Under the pieces are notes generated by a model. That model searched no databases. It saw nothing but the letters and a program-made list of their open reading frames with translations, and was not told where the DNA came from. 64,000 nucleotides of DNA from positions 186,001 through 250,000 of the forward strand of contig CAZHTC010000004.1 of the NCBI GenBank assembly GCA_964535575.1. The letters are read 5' to 3'. Of this stretch, positions 63,240 to 64,000 are shown piece by piece. Position 1 is the first letter of the stretch, and the number at the start of each line of letters is the position of its first letter. The position numbers and the translations under genes are program-made. The stretch is from JAGPCK01 sp964535575 (lineage in GTDB: Bacteria; Bacteroidota; Bacteroidia; UKL13-3).

Positions 63240-64000
63240 TCAGTCAATAGCCTTTCTATAACCAATTTTGGAAAACAAAACCTTATGCCAGTCCTTTACC
63301 ATACAGGGGCGTTCAACTAAAAGGAAAAAAACTGCAGAACTCATTAAAATTACACCTAAAAGGAAAATGATATAAATACCGACATTCAGAAAAGAATAGC
63401 TTGAAAACAAAAACTTAACAATAAAGTTGCCTGCAAACGAAATAGCAGGGTAATGCAATAAATAAATTGAATAGCACATGCCCCCAATTGATGTGATTAC
63501 AGGTTTTGCAAAAAAGGGAAGCGCTTTATTTATTATAACCTGATAATAAAACACAAAAATGCAACAAATAAAAAAAAGTTCCCAGAGTGATTTAAGTAGA
63601 GGATTTGTAATTTCAAACCCATCCCAAATCCATAACCCCATCAGACAACTAAAGGCAAAAAAAGAATGAAGTCTGGATTTAACAATCACACCTTTGCATG
63701 ATATAAATAAATCGGCCAGCAAAAAGCCCAGAAGAAAATACTCGAAATAATCCCACAAACTTAAAAATGGTAATTTAACAAAATTGCCCGCCAGAATAAA
63801 CACGATGATTAAGATAACCAAAATTACCCTTCGCATCCATGCGTTTGTTATCTTAAAAATCATGGCGAGAGCGGGAGCAAGGAGGTAAAACTGCACTTCA
63901 ACTTCAAGACTCCAGGTTACAAAATTTATCAATGGCAATACGTTGATACCATATAAAATATTATGACTGTAAAATAGTGAACTTAAATAGCTTTTAGCCG
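63240..64000 (-). CDS. Acyltransferase 3 family protein (5' end outside window)
   Basis: A membrane O-acyltransferase of the OafA type, cut by the right edge of the window. The frame is open to position 64000, so the true start lies beyond it; a TTG at 63938 is only an internal codon. The visible part begins near FYSHNILYGINVLP and carries the family motif VTWSLEVEVQFYLLAPALA. About seven helices follow. It would acetylate or otherwise acylate a glycan. The active-site His, normally near the N-terminus, is not in the window. Confidence 0.85.
   Translation of the reverse strand, partial: AKSYLSSLFYSHNILYGINVLPLINFVTWSLEVEVQFYLLAPALAMIFKITNAWMRRVILVILIIVFILAGNFVKLPFLSLWDYFEYFLLGFLLADLFISCKGVIVKSRLHSFFAFSCLMGLWIWDGFEITNPLLKSLWELFFICCIFVFYYQVIINKALPFFAKPVITSIGGMCYSIYLLHYPAISFAGNFIVKFLFSSYSFLNVGIYIIFLLGVILMSSAVFFLLVERPCMVKDWHKVLFSKIGYRKAID

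Noticed and set aside
41584..64000. Mobile element or prophage in the glycan region
   Set aside because: Lower GC and mixed orientation are normal for surface polysaccharide loci; no integrase, transposase or phage structural gene was seen.

Overview
The window reads as a 64 kb chromosomal stretch from an aerobic member of the Bacteroidota. The evidence is a T9SS cargo protein with a C-terminal sorting domain, a gingipain-fold (C25) PorU2-like protein, DUF4835, DUF983 and DUF4199 proteins, a Bacteroidota-type omega/Rpb6 subunit, an aa3 cytochrome oxidase cluster of Bacteroidota architecture, and promoters matching the Bacteroidota consensus TTTG-N19-TAnnTTTG. An order or genus cannot be fixed from the sequence alone. 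No tRNA, rRNA, CRISPR array, insertion sequence or clear prophage was seen. The most foreign-looking segment is an AT-rich gene with an odd 3' tail at 14.3-15.5 kb.

Layout. 0-7.5 kb (+): a respiratory operon with CoxB, CoxA, heme O synthase, two subunit-III-like proteins, a subunit-IV-like protein, SCO1, DUF420, a small secreted CxxC protein and DUF983, closed by a bidirectional terminator. 7.6-11.2 kb (-): recA, nth, a lipoprotein, and an ECF sigma factor with a small anti-sigma-like partner. 11.4-14.3 kb (+): uvrA, followed by the AT-rich membrane/coiled-coil gene. 15.5-20.1 kb: secreted and envelope proteins (OmpA-like, GDPD lipoprotein, AHSA1-like, barrel-like). 20.2-22.7 kb: a T9SS cargo gene converging on a GT39-like membrane glycosyltransferase. 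23-28.4 kb: PIN-PhoH, a CDF metal transporter, then an Hpt protein, a lipoprotein and an NtrC-type regulator, and an NlpC/P60 peptidase. 28.5-33.5 kb (+): bamD, rpoZ-like, coaBC, DUF4835 and recN. 33.5-36.9 kb: a small two-gene unit with a CHAP-like secreted protein, then lhgO and a Tat-signal pirin.

36.9-46.8 kb (+) is one very tightly packed unit. It joins a BatA/VWA membrane protein, a dihydroorotase homologue that has lost several metal ligands, an acidic helical protein and DUF4199 to a run of sugar genes (GT2, two GT4-type, Gfo/Idh/MocA oxidoreductase, epimerase). From 46.8 kb to the end is a surface-polysaccharide region with a Wzx-type flippase, a Wzy-like polymerase, eight glycosyltransferases or glycosyltransferase-like proteins, a NodU-type carbamoyltransferase and an acyltransferase cut by the window edge. 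The 1674-residue C25/PorU2-like gene sits inside it. T9SS cargo is attached to a surface glycolipid in studied species, so this co-location is worth noting.

The most interesting signals are the catalytically incomplete dihydroorotase in the 36.9-46.8 kb unit, a CoaBC lacking the usual Asn125 and Cys158, a pirin with a twin-arginine signal, the AT-rich cassette and its inverted-repeat tail, a recurring placement of the -7 promoter box 4-14 bases from start codons, and two palindromes in one divergent promoter region. No complete, clearly new multi-gene defence or mobile system could be demonstrated.
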